Origin: Flavobacteriia bacterium
GTDB taxonomy: Bacteria > Bacteroidota > Bacteroidia > Flavobacteriales > Flavobacteriaceae
Length of the DNA stretch: 23,401 nucleotides
Direction of reading: 5' to 3'
Assembly: GCA_018500075.1 (NCBI GenBank)
Contig: JAHBAN010000217.1
Span: 1 to 23,401 of the forward strand
The position numbers were made by a program, and so were the translations under genes. Of the stretch, positions 23,394 through 23,401 are shown in pieces (within the stretch, counting starts at the first letter, position 1; every line of letters starts with the position of its first letter). The notes under the pieces are model-generated. The model saw only the letters and a list, made by a program, of their open reading frames with translations. It had not been told where the DNA came from and did no database searches.

Positions 23394-23401
23394 GCCAACA
23401 A

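Noticed and set aside
1..23401. CRISPR arrays, tRNA/rRNA genes, insertion sequences, prophage or defence islands
   Set aside because: I looked for regular repeats, tRNA-like cloverleaf ends, transposase or nuclease motifs and found none; the window reads as core genome.

Overview
The window looks like ordinary chromosomal core genome of an alphaproteobacterium, most likely a marine Rhodobacteraceae (Roseobacter group) species. This is judged from protein style (short IlvN, Bpt-type aminoacyl-tRNA-protein transferase, GEAS-type IlvB), moderately high GC and gene order; it is recognition from memory, not a database result. Coding density is high: there is no gap over 300 bases, and no tRNA, rRNA, insertion sequence or CRISPR array was seen.

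Left part (1-5915): a minus-strand operon yajC-secD-secF encodes the SecDF-YajC accessory complex of the Sec translocon, with a TSUP-family transporter overlapping the end of secF. It is divergent from serS (seryl-tRNA synthetase), which is followed by a tryptophan-rich multi-pass membrane protein resembling the TspO/MBR group.

Middle (5912-17620): a minus-strand set yfgM-bamB-der (inner-membrane TPR-like protein, outer-membrane assembly lipoprotein, ribosome-assembly GTPase) keeps the gene order known from E. coli. Divergent from it is a two-gene RND efflux operon (membrane fusion protein plus a 1235-residue pump with an extra membrane insertion). A cluster of AAACTG/CAGTTT inverted repeats lies upstream and looks like a repressor operator. 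Convergent with the pump gene is a LysM protein gene followed by an Atm1-type ABC exporter gene.

Right part (17732-23401): a LOG-family nucleotide phosphoribohydrolase, a RarD/EamA transporter (convergent, 3' ends overlapping), the N-end-rule enzyme Bpt, and then the acetolactate synthase operon ilvB-ilvN. The main regulatory find is upstream of ilvB: a promoter-like site, a 15-codon leader peptide (MVELVVIVKKWRMGR, six of codons 2-8 being Val/Leu/Ile), a perfect 10-bp antiterminator stem and an overlapping GC-rich terminator with six T. Together these form a complete branched-chain amino acid transcription attenuator. The window ends with a convergent gene for a 118-residue unrecognised protein that has a consensus-like promoter and an N-terminal half vaguely like a cold-shock OB fold.

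No mobile or defence system was seen. The points most worth a second look are the ilv attenuator, the RND operator, the pump's insertion and altered proton-relay residues, and the small unknown protein.
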